Below, piece after piece: positions 19,037-28,306 of a stretch of DNA of 64,000 bases. The position numbers and the translations under genes are program-made. Location of the stretch: NCBI RefSeq assembly GCF_001424185.1, contig NZ_LMOM01000032.1, positions 248,001 through 312,000 of the forward strand, in the 5' to 3' direction. The notes under the pieces were generated by a model that saw only the letters and a list, made by a program, of their open reading frames with translations, was not told the DNA's origin and ran no database searches. Position 1 is the first letter of the stretch, and each line of letters starts with the position of its first letter. The stretch is from Deinococcus sp. Leaf326. GTDB lineage: Bacteria > Deinococcota > Deinococci > Deinococcales > Deinococcaceae.

Positions 19037-19943
19037 GGGGGCCAAGCCGACGGTCACAGTCTATGACCTGACCCGGAGCGTGCCGGAGGGGGTGAGCCTC
19101 TCCGGTTTGTCTGTGCCGAAATTCGATGGTGCGAACTATTACCGGCAACCCACGACCCAGCCTAGTACCATCGGGTTCTCAACGACCGGCACTCGCTTCG
19201 TGCAGTTCGAGTATCAGCTCTATTCGCCGGGGTCGGCAGTGACCGGTCAGGCAATGTTGGACACTATAATCCTGGGTAGCAAGACTTTTCCAGCAGGTAA
19301 GTTCGTTGATAGAGCAATCTGGAGCGGATTTGTTCCAACAGGTAAGTACCATGTCTCACTCACATATACCTGTAATCCAATCTGTGGCCAAGCGCCTAGT
19401 CAGTATTGGACAAAATTGACTGTGATCAAGGACGCACGGATCCAGGCAAAGGAGGATACCGGCTTGGGTACCGAGCGGCTGTGGCTCAACGCACCTGACA
19501 CCGAACTGAATATTATTGGTACAGGCCCAGCTTCATTTGATGGAATGACCTACCGTCGGCCTATAGAAGCACCAGCCTTTACCCTAAGTTGGCCAAGCGG
19601 TCGGCAGCCGCTGAACGTGGGCTTTACGGTCAACTCCAACCAGCCCTTCCGTGTGACCACGAAGGTGGGAGATGAGGTTCTGTTGGTGAAGAGGGGAGAT
19701 GCCCGGACCCAGGTGACGCCGAATCTCAGCCTGATCGGTCATCCGGACGCGCGGTCGGTGACGGTGCAGGTGGATTGCCTGAACGGCACGCCTGGTTGTG
19801 CGGGGCTGTATTTTCCGAATGTTGGGCTGCGAACGCCACCGGCCGTCTCGGTCCCGCCTGTGGTCACCGGAGGGTTGACACTGGCGCTGCTGGGAGCAGT
19901 CGCCCTACTGCTGGGCTTCGGCCCGCGCCCGCGTAGAGGGTAA
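19029..19943 (+). CDS. Unrecognised protein with C-terminal membrane anchor
   Basis: I do not recognise this 304-residue protein. There is no N-terminal signal peptide. The body looks beta-rich, with two similar halves (around residues 20-130 and 145-255), each ending near a Cys-x-x-Cys-like pair ([14 protein letters not shown]). The C-terminus is Pro-rich, then a single hydrophobic segment ([17 protein letters not shown]) and a basic tail PRPRRG, which resembles sorting-type anchors or tail-anchored proteins. The GTG at 19029 overlaps rfbD by 8 bases, so it belongs to the polysaccharide operon. Its end overlaps the ligase gene on the other strand by 80 bases. Confidence 0.7.
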   Translation: MTEGAKPTVTVYDLTRSVPEGVSLSGLSVPKFDGANYYRQPTTQPSTIGFSTTGTRFVQFEYQLYSPGSAVTGQAMLDTIILGSKTFPAGKFVDRAIWSGFVPTGKYHVSLTYTCNPICGQAPSQYWTKLTVIKDARIQAKEDTGLGTERLWLNAPDTELNIIGTGPASFDGMTYRRPIEAPAFTLSWPSGRQPLNVGFTVNSNQPFRVTTKVGDEVLLVKRGDARTQVTPNLSLIGHPDARSVTVQVDCLNGTPGCAGLYFPNVGLRTPPAVSVPPVVTGGLTLALLGAVALLLGFGPRPRRG

Positions 19944-21078
19944 TCCCGACACAGACCCACCACAGCTCGGAAAAATGTGGGCTGGGCACGGCGATGACCA
20001 CATCGACCACATTCATGGCCGTGAACCCGTAAAGGACTGCCACGAGCAGGGGATCACCCAGCAGGGCTGAGCGCCACAGGGTGTAGACCATGAGGGCGAC
20101 CAGTCCACTCAGACCGATCACGCCACTCTCCAGCAGCCAGTGCAGCCACGCGTTGTGGGCAATGAGCCACACGCTCGACCAGCGACTTAGCCCTGCCGGA
20201 CAACCGATCTCGTTGCGCTCCAGCGTCGGCGTGAGTTGGCAGCCGTCTTTGAATAGATAGGTCAGGTAGGGGCCGCCCTGGTACGGCCCGACGCCTCCGA
20301 CAGGCGAGGTCTGCCAGCCCAGGACTGCGTCTTTCCACACGTATTCCCGTCCGCTCGTCTGGTCGTTCAGGAGGCGCTCAACCGGTTCTATGGGCAGCTT
20401 GAGGGTCGTGGTCAGGGTGGCGATCAGCAACACCGCCACCGCCGGAATCAGCAACCACCAGCGTCTCTGCCGCTGACTAAAGGCCAGGGCTGCGAGGCTG
20501 CCAACTGCCAGTGCCAGCAACGGTCCGCGGCTGCCTGCTGCCAGGAAAGTTGCCAGGGCCAGCAGACCGGCGGGCCAGTGCCACCACGCAGTACCCCGCC
20601 AGAACAGCACGAACCACAGGGCGACCACCGCCACTAGTCCTAGGGACACAATGTAGTAATACGGATGCCCGAGCCGCTCCTGCACGCCTGCCCAACCCTG
20701 CGTGAATAGGGTGTAGCCCCACGCCGTTGCGCAGATGACGAGCTGGCCCCACAGAAGGGGCCGCAGGTTTCGGCTCTCTCGAAGGTAGGCCCCGGCGGCG
20801 ACCATCGCCAGAATCAGCAGGGTGCGCGCAGTGGCCAGACCTAGGGAGAGCAGGGGCTGGGGCGTGAACAGGGCCGCCACGAGTTGCGTGGCTGCGAAGA
20901 ACAACAGCACACCACGCGCGGCCAGGGGCAGGGTGCGGAGCTTGCCCAGTGCGCCGAATGCCGCGAGGTACAGGGGTGGAAAGACCGGAACGAGGGCGAG
21001 CAGCCAGCCGACCCAGGGCGGGGGAGAGAAAGCGGCTGATTCAGGGGGGCGGACCACGCCGGGAAGTATAGGGGGCAT
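19864..21078 (-). CDS. O-antigen ligase-like membrane protein
   Basis: A 404-residue protein with about 11-12 membrane segments and a large periplasmic loop near residues 235-310 (from [21 protein letters not shown] to [15 protein letters not shown]). The loop carries the R/GRE and H-N-x-x-L features of the WaaL/Wzy superfamily. Such proteins join or polymerise undecaprenyl-linked glycans outside the inner membrane. Deinococcus lacks classical lipid A-core, so the acceptor is unknown; it could also be a second polymerase. The ATG at 21078 has CATAGT 8 bases upstream, consistent with a leaderless mRNA. The gene is convergent with and overlaps the previous one. Confidence 0.82.
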   Translation of the reverse strand: MPPILPGVVRPPESAAFSPPPWVGWLLALVPVFPPLYLAAFGALGKLRTLPLAARGVLLFFAATQLVAALFTPQPLLSLGLATARTLLILAMVAAGAYLRESRNLRPLLWGQLVICATAWGYTLFTQGWAGVQERLGHPYYYIVSLGLVAVVALWFVLFWRGTAWWHWPAGLLALATFLAAGSRGPLLALAVGSLAALAFSQRQRRWWLLIPAVAVLLIATLTTTLKLPIEPVERLLNDQTSGREYVWKDAVLGWQTSPVGGVGPYQGGPYLTYLFKDGCQLTPTLERNEIGCPAGLSRWSSVWLIAHNAWLHWLLESGVIGLSGLVALMVYTLWRSALLGDPLLVAVLYGFTAMNVVDVVIAVPSPHFSELWWVCVGITLYAGAGRSPAVGRLLPAAPVSTLR

Positions 21079-21228
21079 CTGGAGTGACTATGCCTATGAC
21101 TTTCGGAGCTGATGGCTGAAGCGGCAGCATCACGTAGGATTTTGCTTATGAGAAAGGCCGACTTGGTCACGAACAGTGGCGCCATAAATACGCGGAACGA
21201 ACGCTGCCCAAGATCGTGTTTCAGGCCG

Positions 21229-22257
21229 CTATCTTCCGCCAGGTGGCCTTACCGAATTCCGCTCGACCAGCAGCGTCGGCACCATGACCGTGCGCGGCGC
21301 AGGCCGGCCTTCAATGCCCAGCAGCAGAGAGTCAAGGGCCAACCGGGCCAGTTCGGCGTAGTTGTGATTGATTGTCGTCAGGGCAGGAGCCGTAATGCGT
21401 GAGGGAAACACGTCGTCGAAACCCGCGACCGAGAGCTGGTCAGGAACACTCAGACCCTGAGCCCGCGCCGCCATGAGCACCCCTGCCGCCACGAGGTCGT
21501 TGATACAGGCCACGGCACTCGGCTGCCGCGCCGCCCCCATCAGGTTGCAAAACGCCCGCACGCCCGCGTCGATGTCCAGGCCAGTCGGCTGGACCCACTC
21601 GGGCGGGTGACCGGGCCACAGTTCCTGGTAGACCTGGAGTTTCTCAGCGGTGCTCGTCACGTCGGGCTGCCCCCCCAGGAAGGCGACCTCCTTATGGCCC
21701 TGGGCACACAGGTGCGAGAGCATCGCCCGCATGCCGCCTGCCTCGTCCGAGCGCACACTCGTCACGATCCCCACGTCCTGGAGGTCGCCGTTGACGGTCA
21801 CGATGGGGAGCCGCTCGGCCAGGTCGCGCAGAAGGGCCTGATCCTCGGGGCCGATCTTCAGGGCGTTGGTCATGCCTCCGAGGTACAGCAGGCCGTCTAC
21901 CTGCCGCTCGGCCAGGGTCTGGAGGTAGGTTCGCTCGAGGGCAGGGGTGCTGACCGTATTCCCGAGAATGATCGTATAGCCGCGCTCGAAGGCGCCGACC
22001 TCCAGTTCGAGGAACAGCTGGGCGAAAAAGGGACTCACGATGTCGGGTAGGACGCAGCCCAGGGTGTGCGAGCGGTGATGGTAGAGCGTCTGGGCGATCC
22101 GGTTGGGCCGGAAACGCAGGTCGTGCATGGCCGACTCGACCCGCGCGCGCAACTCGCCGTTGACCGCGCTGTTGCCGTTCATGACGCGGGACACCGTCGA
22201 AACGGAGACCTGCGCCTGCCGGGCAATGTCGTATATGGTGGTCGCCTTCTTGCGGAT
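21229..22257 (-). CDS. LacI-family transcriptional repressor of the adjacent sugar genes
   Basis: The N-terminal helix-turn-helix is ATTIYDIARQAQVSVSTVSRVMNG and the rest is a periplasmic-binding-like ligand domain (LGCVLPDIVSPFFAQL, then PDQLSVAGFDD near the end). The usual start of this family would be 3-4 residues before ATTIYD. No ATG, GTG or TTG exists there in frame; the codon is ATC at 22257, with AAGGGGG five bases ahead. The first in-frame GTG (22194) would delete half of the DNA-binding motif, so I place the start at ATC with reserve. A promoter and an operator at its own start point suggest autorepression. Confidence 0.85.
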   Translation of the reverse strand: MRKKATTIYDIARQAQVSVSTVSRVMNGNSAVNGELRARVESAMHDLRFRPNRIAQTLYHHRSHTLGCVLPDIVSPFFAQLFLELEVGAFERGYTIILGNTVSTPALERTYLQTLAERQVDGLLYLGGMTNALKIGPEDQALLRDLAERLPIVTVNGDLQDVGIVTSVRSDEAGGMRAMLSHLCAQGHKEVAFLGGQPDVTSTAEKLQVYQELWPGHPPEWVQPTGLDIDAGVRAFCNLMGAARQPSAVACINDLVAAGVLMAARAQGLSVPDQLSVAGFDDVFPSRITAPALTTINHNYAELARLALDSLLLGIEGRPAPRTVMVPTLLVERNSVRPPGGR

Positions 22258-22268
22258 GAGTGCCCCCT

Positions 22269-22286
22269 TGAGAAACCGGTTGCCCA
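22269..22286. promoter_or_regulatory. LacI-family operator O1
   Basis: TGAGAAACCGGTTGCCCA has the AACCGGTT centre typical of LacI/GalR operators. It covers the predicted transcript start of the repressor gene. Fifteen bases are identical to O2, 119 bp away centre to centre. Confidence 0.72.
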
Positions 22287-22287
22287 G

Positions 22288-22316
22288 ACTGTATGTTGAT
22301 TGGGTATCACAGTCAA
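22288..22316 (-). promoter_or_regulatory. Promoter of the LacI-family gene
   Basis: On the minus strand TTGACT (22316-22311) and TACAGT (22293-22288) are exactly 17 bases apart. The start point, about 22281, falls within operator O1. Confidence 0.72.
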
Positions 22317-22387
22317 ATCGCTCGGCGACAGGCTTCTGCAGGAAGCCCGAATGAACTGGGGCCCTGCCCCGATTTCTGTAGCACGCC

Positions 22388-22405
22388 TGAGAAACCGGTT
22401 GCTGA
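22388..22405. promoter_or_regulatory. LacI-family operator O2
   Basis: TGAGAAACCGGTTGCTGA matches O1 in its first 15 bases. It lies about 100 bp before the binding-protein gene and overlaps TTGCTG (22399), a possible -35 of the transport operon; the matching -10 is not clear. Confidence 0.7.
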
Positions 22406-22502
22406 CTCCGTGATCCATCAGAATTCGTCGCCTCCCACCTTCTGGGAGACGGAGTCGCCGAGCCCCCACCCCCCGTCTTTTTTCCTGCCTTCGGAGGCCC
22501 AG

Positions 22503-23774
22503 ATGAAGAAAATGATCTTGTTGTCCGCCCTGACCCTTCTCACCACGGCTGCCGCCCAGACGAGCCTGTCAGGCACTGTAACCGTCTGGTCGTGGGACGT
22601 GGCGGCCAAGGCCTTGCAGAGCACTATCCCCGGCTTCAACAAGCAGTACCCCAACGTGAAGGTCGACGTCGTGGACCTGGGCAACCAGAACGTGTACGAC
22701 CGCGGCCTGGCCGGCTGCGCGGCGGGCGGCGCCGACCTGCCCGACGTGTACTCCATCGAGAACAACGAAGCCGAAGTGTTCTGGGCCCGCTTCCCCGACT
22801 GCTTTACCGACCTGAACACCCTGGGCGCCGACAAGCTCGTCAAGAACTTCCCGGCCTTCAAGTGGACCGAGCTGACCGCCAACAACAAGCGCTACGCCAT
22901 GCCCTGGGACTCCGGCCCCGTGGTGATCTACTACCGCCGCGACCTGTACCAGCAGGCCGGCATCAACCCCGCGACCATCCGCACGTGGGATGACTTCCTG
23001 GCGGCCGGCAAGAAGCTGAACACCAAGTTCGGCAACAAAGTCAAGATCGCCACCATCGCCAACGGCCAGGACGACGAGTGGTTCCGGATGCTCGCCAACC
23101 AGAATGGCTGCTTCTACTTCAACAACGCCGCCACGCAGGTCACGATCGCGCAGCCCGGCTGCGTCGCGGCCCTGACCACCATCAAGAAGCTCAATGACGC
23201 CCAGGTACTCGCCACGGGCGACTGGGGCGGCCAGATCACCAACATCAAGGCGAGCAAGGCGGCCAGCGCCATCTACGGCGCCTGGTACGAAGGCACCATC
23301 CGCACCAACGCGCCTGACCAGAAGGGCAAGTGGGGCGTCTACCTGATGCCGGCCAACAAGGCCGGTGGCCCCCGCGCCGCGAACCTCGGCGGCAGCGCCC
23401 TGGCCCTGCCCGCCAGCAGCAAGAACAAGGCGGCGGCCTTCGCCTTCATGCAGTACGCGCTGGGCACGGCTCAGGGCCAGGTCGCCATGCTCAAGGGCGA
23501 GGGCCTGGTGCCCAGCCTGCTCTCGGCCACCAAGGACCCCTACGTGGCGCAGGGCCAGGCGTACTGGGGCAACCAGAAGATCTGGCAGACCATCCTGGGC
23601 ACCCTGGGCGACGTGCCCCAGGCGCGCGGTACCCAGTACTTCCAGGACGCCCGCCAGATCATGATCGTGGTGCAGGCCGACTACCTCAAGGGCAAGTACA
23701 AAACCGCCCAGGAAGCCCTAAACGACGCCGCCAAGAAGATCAACAGCGCGACCGGCCTGGCCGTCGCCAAATAA
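22503..23774 (+). CDS. Sugar ABC transporter substrate-binding protein
   Basis: A 423-residue family 1 solute-binding protein that captures an oligosaccharide or sugar outside the membrane. The signal peptide is MKKMILLSALTLLTTAAAQT with likely cleavage after AAA, without a lipobox Cys. The mature part starts with GTVTVWSWDVAAKAL and has typical features such as YAMPWDSGPVVIYYRRDL and NLGGSALALPASS. ATG 22503 has GGAGG 7 bases ahead. The gene order binding protein-permease-permease-GH42 suggests a galactoside as substrate. Regulation by the divergent LacI-family protein is likely from the twin operators. Confidence 0.92.
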   Translation: MKKMILLSALTLLTTAAAQTSLSGTVTVWSWDVAAKALQSTIPGFNKQYPNVKVDVVDLGNQNVYDRGLAGCAAGGADLPDVYSIENNEAEVFWARFPDCFTDLNTLGADKLVKNFPAFKWTELTANNKRYAMPWDSGPVVIYYRRDLYQQAGINPATIRTWDDFLAAGKKLNTKFGNKVKIATIANGQDDEWFRMLANQNGCFYFNNAATQVTIAQPGCVAALTTIKKLNDAQVLATGDWGGQITNIKASKAASAIYGAWYEGTIRTNAPDQKGKWGVYLMPANKAGGPRAANLGGSALALPASSKNKAAAFAFMQYALGTAQGQVAMLKGEGLVPSLLSATKDPYVAQGQAYWGNQKIWQTILGTLGDVPQARGTQYFQDARQIMIVVQADYLKGKYKTAQEALNDAAKKINSATGLAVAK

Positions 23775-23788
23775 GCGCGACCGAATAG

Positions 23789-23811
23789 GCGCCGCCAACT
23801 GATGGCGGCGC
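23789..23811 (+). other. Hairpin between binding-protein and permease genes
   Basis: A perfect 8-bp stem (GCGCCGCC / GGCGGCGC) with a 7-base loop lies 15 bases after the binding-protein stop. No T run follows, so it is more likely to protect or attenuate the upstream mRNA, giving more binding protein than permease, than to terminate fully. Confidence 0.55.
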
Positions 23812-23901
23812 AGAGTAACGGTCCTGCGGGACCTGGGTGGGGGAAGGGGGAGCCGCCGGCTGCCCACGGACCCCACCGCCCTTTTCCGACGAGGTACGTC
23901 C

Positions 23902-24789
23902 ATGACCACTCTACCCACGCCGCCCCGCGCCCGCCGGCGCTTTCAGGCCGCGCCCTACCTGTTCGTCCTGCCCTACCTGCTGATCTTCGCGTCCTTCTGG
24001 GCGTGGCCCATCGTCAGCTCCTTCCTGCTGAGTTTCAAGGACTCGCGCCTGGGCGCCGCTGCCCCCTGGAGCGTGGCGAACTGGAGCCGGCTGGCCGGAG
24101 ACGAGTTCTTCCGGACGGCCCTCAAGAACACCTTCGTCATCCTGATCATCCAGGTACCGTCCATGCTCCTGATGGCGACCGGACTGGCCGTGGCCCTGAA
24201 CAGCCGGATGCTGCGGGCGCGCGGCCTGTTCCGGTTCGCCTTCTTTGCGCCGCTGGTCGTGGGGACGGTCGCGTACTCGGCCGTGTTCCGGCTGCTGTTC
24301 AACACCGATTTCGGCATGGTGAACCGCGCCCTGGGCGGGCTGGGGCTGCCGCCCGTGGACTGGCTCAACCAGCCGGGCCCGGCCATGGCCGTCATCATCC
24401 TGGCGCTGCTGTGGCGCTGGACCGGGTACAACGCCATCATCCTGCTCGCGGGTCTACAGGGTATCCGGGAGGAACTGTACGAGGCTGCGTCCATCGACGG
24501 CGCGACCCCCTGGGAGCAGTTCTGGAAGATCACGGTGCCCATGCTGCGGCCCACGCTGCTGTTCTGCCTGGTGCTGAGTCTGATCGGCACGCTGCAACTG
24601 TTCACCGAGCCGGCCCTCATCACCAACAGCGGTCCCGGCAACGCCACCATGACGCTCGGCACCTACCTGTACCAGCAGGGCTTCCGGAGCTTCAACTTCG
24701 GCTACGCCAGCACCATCGCCTACACTGTCGCGGCCATCGCCGCCGTCGTGAGCCTCGTGCAGCTGCGGCTCTTCGGGCGGGACACGTGA
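23902..24789 (+). CDS. Sugar ABC transporter permease (MalF-like)
   Basis: A 295-residue inner-membrane permease with six membrane segments. The ATPase-docking EAA loop is EAASIDGATPWEQFWKITVP near residue 195. ATG 23902 has GAGGT upstream. It overlaps the second permease gene by 4 bases (GTGA). No ATP-binding subunit is encoded in this cluster; CUT1-type importers often share one MsmK-like ATPase encoded elsewhere. Confidence 0.92.
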   Translation: MTTLPTPPRARRRFQAAPYLFVLPYLLIFASFWAWPIVSSFLLSFKDSRLGAAAPWSVANWSRLAGDEFFRTALKNTFVILIIQVPSMLLMATGLAVALNSRMLRARGLFRFAFFAPLVVGTVAYSAVFRLLFNTDFGMVNRALGGLGLPPVDWLNQPGPAMAVIILALLWRWTGYNAIILLAGLQGIREELYEAASIDGATPWEQFWKITVPMLRPTLLFCLVLSLIGTLQLFTEPALITNSGPGNATMTLGTYLYQQGFRSFNFGYASTIAYTVAAIAAVVSLVQLRLFGRDT

Positions 24790-25673
24790 CCGCCCACAGC
24801 ACGCTGGACGGTGTAACTCAGGCCAGGGATACGGCCAGAGCTCGCCGCAACCGCGAGCTGGGCAAGAGCGTGGCCCTGCACGCCCTTCTCATTCCGCTCG
24901 CGCTGCTGTTCGTGGCGCCGCTGTACCTGATGGTGGTGTTCAGCACGCACCCGGACTCGGCCATCTTCAGCCCCGCGCCGCCTCTGGCTTTCGGCGGCGC
25001 CTTCGTGGAGAATTTCCGCCAGCTTCAGGCCGACACCAACTTCGTACGCACGCTCGCCAACAGCACCGTCATCTCGGTCCTGTACACCATCTTCAGCATG
25101 TTGCTCACCAGCATGGCCGGCTTCGCCTTCGCCAAGTACGCCTTCCGGGGCCGCAACCTGCTGTTCGGGATCATTCTCGCCACGCTGACCATCCCCAGTT
25201 TCGTGACCATCATCCCGCAGTTCATCCTGGTGGCGCGCGACCTGCACCTGAGCAACACCTACTGGGCCGTGATTCTGCCCACGCTGGCCAACACCATCGG
25301 CATCTTCTACATGCGTCAGGCCTTCCAGACCGTGCCCGACGACCTGCTGCACGCCGCGCGCATCGACGGCGCGAGCGAGTGGCGGACCTTCTGGCAGATC
25401 GCCCTGCCGGTGGTGCGTCCGGCCCTGGCGGCCCTGGCCATCCTGCTGTTCCTGGCCAGCTGGAACGACTACCTCTGGCCCCTGATCGTGCTGACCCAGA
25501 AGGACAGCTACACCATGCCGGTCGCGCTCGGCACGCTGGTAGGTCTCACCCGCGTCTCGTGGGGCGCGCTGATGGTCGGCACCACCATCGCCACCCTGCC
25601 CTTCCTGGCCCTGTTCCTCGCCCTGCAACGTCACTTCGTGGCGGGCATCGCGGGCGGAGCCGTCAAGGACTGA
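24786..25673 (+). CDS. Sugar ABC transporter permease (MalG-like)
   Basis: A 295-residue permease, partner of the preceding one. Six membrane segments are visible, and the EAA-type loop reads HAARIDGASEWRTFWQIALPVVRPALA. The start is the GTG at 24786, overlapping the upstream stop; a much longer open frame that begins at 23802 runs out of frame through the first permease and is discarded. The extended N-terminal 30 residues are polar and probably cytoplasmic. Confidence 0.92.
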   Translation: MTAHSTLDGVTQARDTARARRNRELGKSVALHALLIPLALLFVAPLYLMVVFSTHPDSAIFSPAPPLAFGGAFVENFRQLQADTNFVRTLANSTVISVLYTIFSMLLTSMAGFAFAKYAFRGRNLLFGIILATLTIPSFVTIIPQFILVARDLHLSNTYWAVILPTLANTIGIFYMRQAFQTVPDDLLHAARIDGASEWRTFWQIALPVVRPALAALAILLFLASWNDYLWPLIVLTQKDSYTMPVALGTLVGLTRVSWGALMVGTTIATLPFLALFLALQRHFVAGIAGGAVKD

Positions 25674-25797
25674 ACGGCCGCCCGGGGGCAGGGGAGACGG
25701 CGACGCTCCTCCGTTTCCCTGGCCTGTTCCGCCGCCTTCCCTGTCCTTCCTGCCGCGCCCCCTTCCCTGCGTGGGGGGCCGGTCCCCGAGGTCTGTC

Positions 25798-27885
25798 ATG
25801 TTCGATATCAAACCTTTCGGTGGCGTCATCTACGGTGCCGACTACAACCCTGAGCAGTGGCCACGCGAGGTCTGGCGTGAGGACGCCCGCCTCATGAACG
25901 AGGCGGGCGTGAACCTCGTCTCGCTGGGCATCTTCTCCTGGGCACTCCTCGAACCCCGGCCCGGTGAGTACGATTTCGGCTGGCTCGACGAGGTCATGGA
26001 CCTGCTGCATGAACACGGCGTCGGCGTGAACCTGGCGACGGCGACCGCCTCGCCGCCGCCCTGGCTGTCGCTGAAGTACCCGGACTCCAAGCCCGTGACC
26101 GCCGACGGCGTGCGCCTGGAAGTCGGCGGGCGGCAGCTCTACTGCCCCAGTCACGCGGCCTTCCGCGAGCACGTGCGCACGCTGACGCGTCAGATCGCCG
26201 TGCGCTACGCCGCCCATCCGGCGCTGCGGATGTGGCACGTGAACAACGAGTACGGCTGCCACATCGACCAGTGCTACTGCGACCTGTGCGCCGGAAACTT
26301 CCGTGACTGGCTGCACGGCCAATACGGCACCCTGGAGGCCCTGAACGCCGCCTGGGGCACCGCCTTCTGGAGCCAGCGCTACGGCGACTGGGCCGAGATC
26401 CAGCCGCCCCGCCGCGCGCCCACCTACCCCAACCCCACCCAGCAGCTCGACTGGCGGCGCTTTTCGAGCGACAACATTCTGGAGCTCTACCGCCTAGAAG
26501 TGGGGGTACTGCGGGAAGTCACGCCCGAGGTTCCGGTCACGACCAACTTCCTGGGCTTTCTGCCGGGTCTGGACTACTTCAAGTGGGCGCGCGAGGAGGA
26601 CGTGGTGTCGCTTGACGCCTATCCCGACCCCAGCGACGCGGCCCCGCACCTTGACGCGGGCATGAGCTATGACCTGATGCGCTCGCTGCGCGGCGGTCAG
26701 CGCTGGATTCTGATGGAGCAGGCCCCTAGCGCCGTCAACTGGCGGCAGCACAACGCGGTCAAGCGGCCGGGGCTGATGCGGGTCCTCAACCACCAGGCGC
26801 TCGCGCACGGCGCCAGTGGCCTGATGTTCTTCCAGTGGCGGGCCTCGCGCGCCGGGGCCGAGAAGTACCACAGCGGCATGGTGCAGCACGTCGGCCCCGA
26901 ACGCTCGCGGGTGTGGCGTGAGGTGAAGGCGCTGGGTCAGGAACTGGGATCGCTCTCGGCACTGACGCGGGCGAGCGTGCAGTCGCGCGTGGCCGTCATG
27001 TTCGACTGGAACAACTGGTGGGCGCTGGAACTCGACAGCAAGCCCGCCGCCCTGAAGCTCATGCCGCTCGTGCGCAAGTGGTACGCCGCCCTGCGCGGCC
27101 TGGGCCAGAACGTGGACTTCGTGCACCCGGACGCCGACCTGGGCGCCTACGACGTGATCGCGCTGCCCAACGGCTACCTGCTGACACAAGGGGCGGCCGA
27201 GAATCTCCGTACCTTCGTGCAGGGGGGCGGCACGTTTATCGCGGGCTTTTTCAGCGGCATCGTGGATAAGCACGAGCATGTGGGGCTGGGCGGATATCCG
27301 GGCTTCCTGCGCGACGTGCTGGGGCTGTGGGTCGAAGAATGGGCCCCCCTGCAACCGGGCGAGACGACCCGCGTCCGGCTGGAGGCCGGCGAGGAAGTCC
27401 AGGCCACGCAGTGGGCCGAGGTCATCCACCCGGAGGGCGCCGAAGTGCTCGCCACCTTCGGGGAGGACTACCTCGCGGGTGGGGCGGCCGTCACCCGCCA
27501 CGCTTTCGGGGCGGGACAGGCCTACTACCTGGGCAGCGACCTGCCGCAGCCGGCGCTGGCCGGGCTGCTGGAGGGGGCGCTGCGCGCGGTGAACGTGCCG
27601 CTGTGCATAGTTCCCGAACAGCTCGACCTCTCGGTGTCCACCCTGGAGGAAGGGCAGGTGCTGCATCTCCTGAACGTGCACCCGACGGCCCCCCTGACGG
27701 TGACGCTGCCGGCCGGCGGCGAGCGGCTGGGCGGAGGCGACTCCGTGCCCGGCACCCTGACCCTGGCCCCCTACGCCGCCGAGCTGATCCGCTATGCGGG
27801 CGTGGTGGACCTCGCGGCTGTACGGGTACAGGGCGGGGAAGCGGCGGTGGCGAGCGAACAACAGAAGCTGCCCGTGTCCGGCTGA
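25798..27885 (+). CDS. GH42 beta-galactosidase
   Basis: A 695-residue cytoplasmic family 42 beta-galactosidase that hydrolyses terminal beta-galactosides, probably brought in by the adjacent transporter. The N-terminal TIM barrel contains acid/base Glu151 in NNEYG and nucleophile Glu307 in WILMEQAPS. The zinc cluster cysteines are seen in CHIDQCYCDLC (residues 154-164) with Cys116. A trimerisation domain and a small C-terminal beta domain follow. ATG 25798 has GAGGT about 8 bases ahead. The length is normal. A hairpin follows, ending the operon. Confidence 0.94.
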   Translation: MFDIKPFGGVIYGADYNPEQWPREVWREDARLMNEAGVNLVSLGIFSWALLEPRPGEYDFGWLDEVMDLLHEHGVGVNLATATASPPPWLSLKYPDSKPVTADGVRLEVGGRQLYCPSHAAFREHVRTLTRQIAVRYAAHPALRMWHVNNEYGCHIDQCYCDLCAGNFRDWLHGQYGTLEALNAAWGTAFWSQRYGDWAEIQPPRRAPTYPNPTQQLDWRRFSSDNILELYRLEVGVLREVTPEVPVTTNFLGFLPGLDYFKWAREEDVVSLDAYPDPSDAAPHLDAGMSYDLMRSLRGGQRWILMEQAPSAVNWRQHNAVKRPGLMRVLNHQALAHGASGLMFFQWRASRAGAEKYHSGMVQHVGPERSRVWREVKALGQELGSLSALTRASVQSRVAVMFDWNNWWALELDSKPAALKLMPLVRKWYAALRGLGQNVDFVHPDADLGAYDVIALPNGYLLTQGAAENLRTFVQGGGTFIAGFFSGIVDKHEHVGLGGYPGFLRDVLGLWVEEWAPLQPGETTRVRLEAGEEVQATQWAEVIHPEGAEVLATFGEDYLAGGAAVTRHAFGAGQAYYLGSDLPQPALAGLLEGALRAVNVPLCIVPEQLDLSVSTLEEGQVLHLLNVHPTAPLTVTLPAGGERLGGGDSVPGTLTLAPYAAELIRYAGVVDLAAVRVQGGEAAVASEQQKLPVSG

Positions 27886-27906
27886 ATCCTGCCTGAAGCC
27901 TGAACA

Positions 27907-27943
27907 GGGGCGCCCCAGGAACTACTCCGGTGCGCCCTTGTTC
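27907..27943 (+). terminator. Terminator after the beta-galactosidase gene
   Basis: GGGCGC (27908-27913) pairs with GCGCCC (27932-27937), extended outward with one mismatch, and is followed by TTGTTCCT. It lies between convergent genes. Confidence 0.55.
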
Positions 27944-27991
27944 CTGTACCCCAGGAAGGCGCACGCAGTCTCTGCCCAACCCGTGAGGCGT

Positions 27992-28306
27992 TCAGTGCCA
28001 GCCCAGCGCCCCGAAGCCGAACAGCAGGCCTAAGCCCCCCAGAAGGGTCCAGAGGACGTTGCGCGTCTTCCAGGCGATCAGGGCGGCGGCGATCCCGGCG
28101 ACGAGGCGGGGGCCGAGAGGCCGGAAGTCGCCGCCGTGGACAAGCAGTTCGGGAACCACGAGCGCCGAGAGCACCGCTGCCGGCACCAGCCCCAGCGAGG
28201 CCAGCAGTCCCGGCGGCAGGGTACGCCCGCGCAGCAGCACGAGCGACGAGGCCCGCAGGAGCAGGCTCACCACCCCGACCCCAAAAATCACCAGCCAGAC
28301 CTTCAT
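27992..28306 (-). CDS. azlD: AzlD-family small membrane protein
   Basis: A 104-residue protein with three or four membrane segments, starting [17 protein letters not shown] and containing RNVLWTLLGGLGLLFG. AzlD works with AzlC as a branched-chain amino acid exporter in the family's best-studied members. ATG 28306 overlaps the azlC stop by 4 bases. The transported compound here is unknown; the pair sits at the 3' end of a ureide-degradation operon, which could indicate a nitrogen-rich metabolite. Confidence 0.87.
   Translation of the reverse strand: MKVWLVIFGVGVVSLLLRASSLVLLRGRTLPPGLLASLGLVPAAVLSALVVPELLVHGGDFRPLGPRLVAGIAAALIAWKTRNVLWTLLGGLGLLFGFGALGWH

Noticed and set aside
23802..24785. A long in-frame extension upstream of the second permease
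   Set aside because: It runs out of frame through the first permease; the GTG at 24786 gives the family start.
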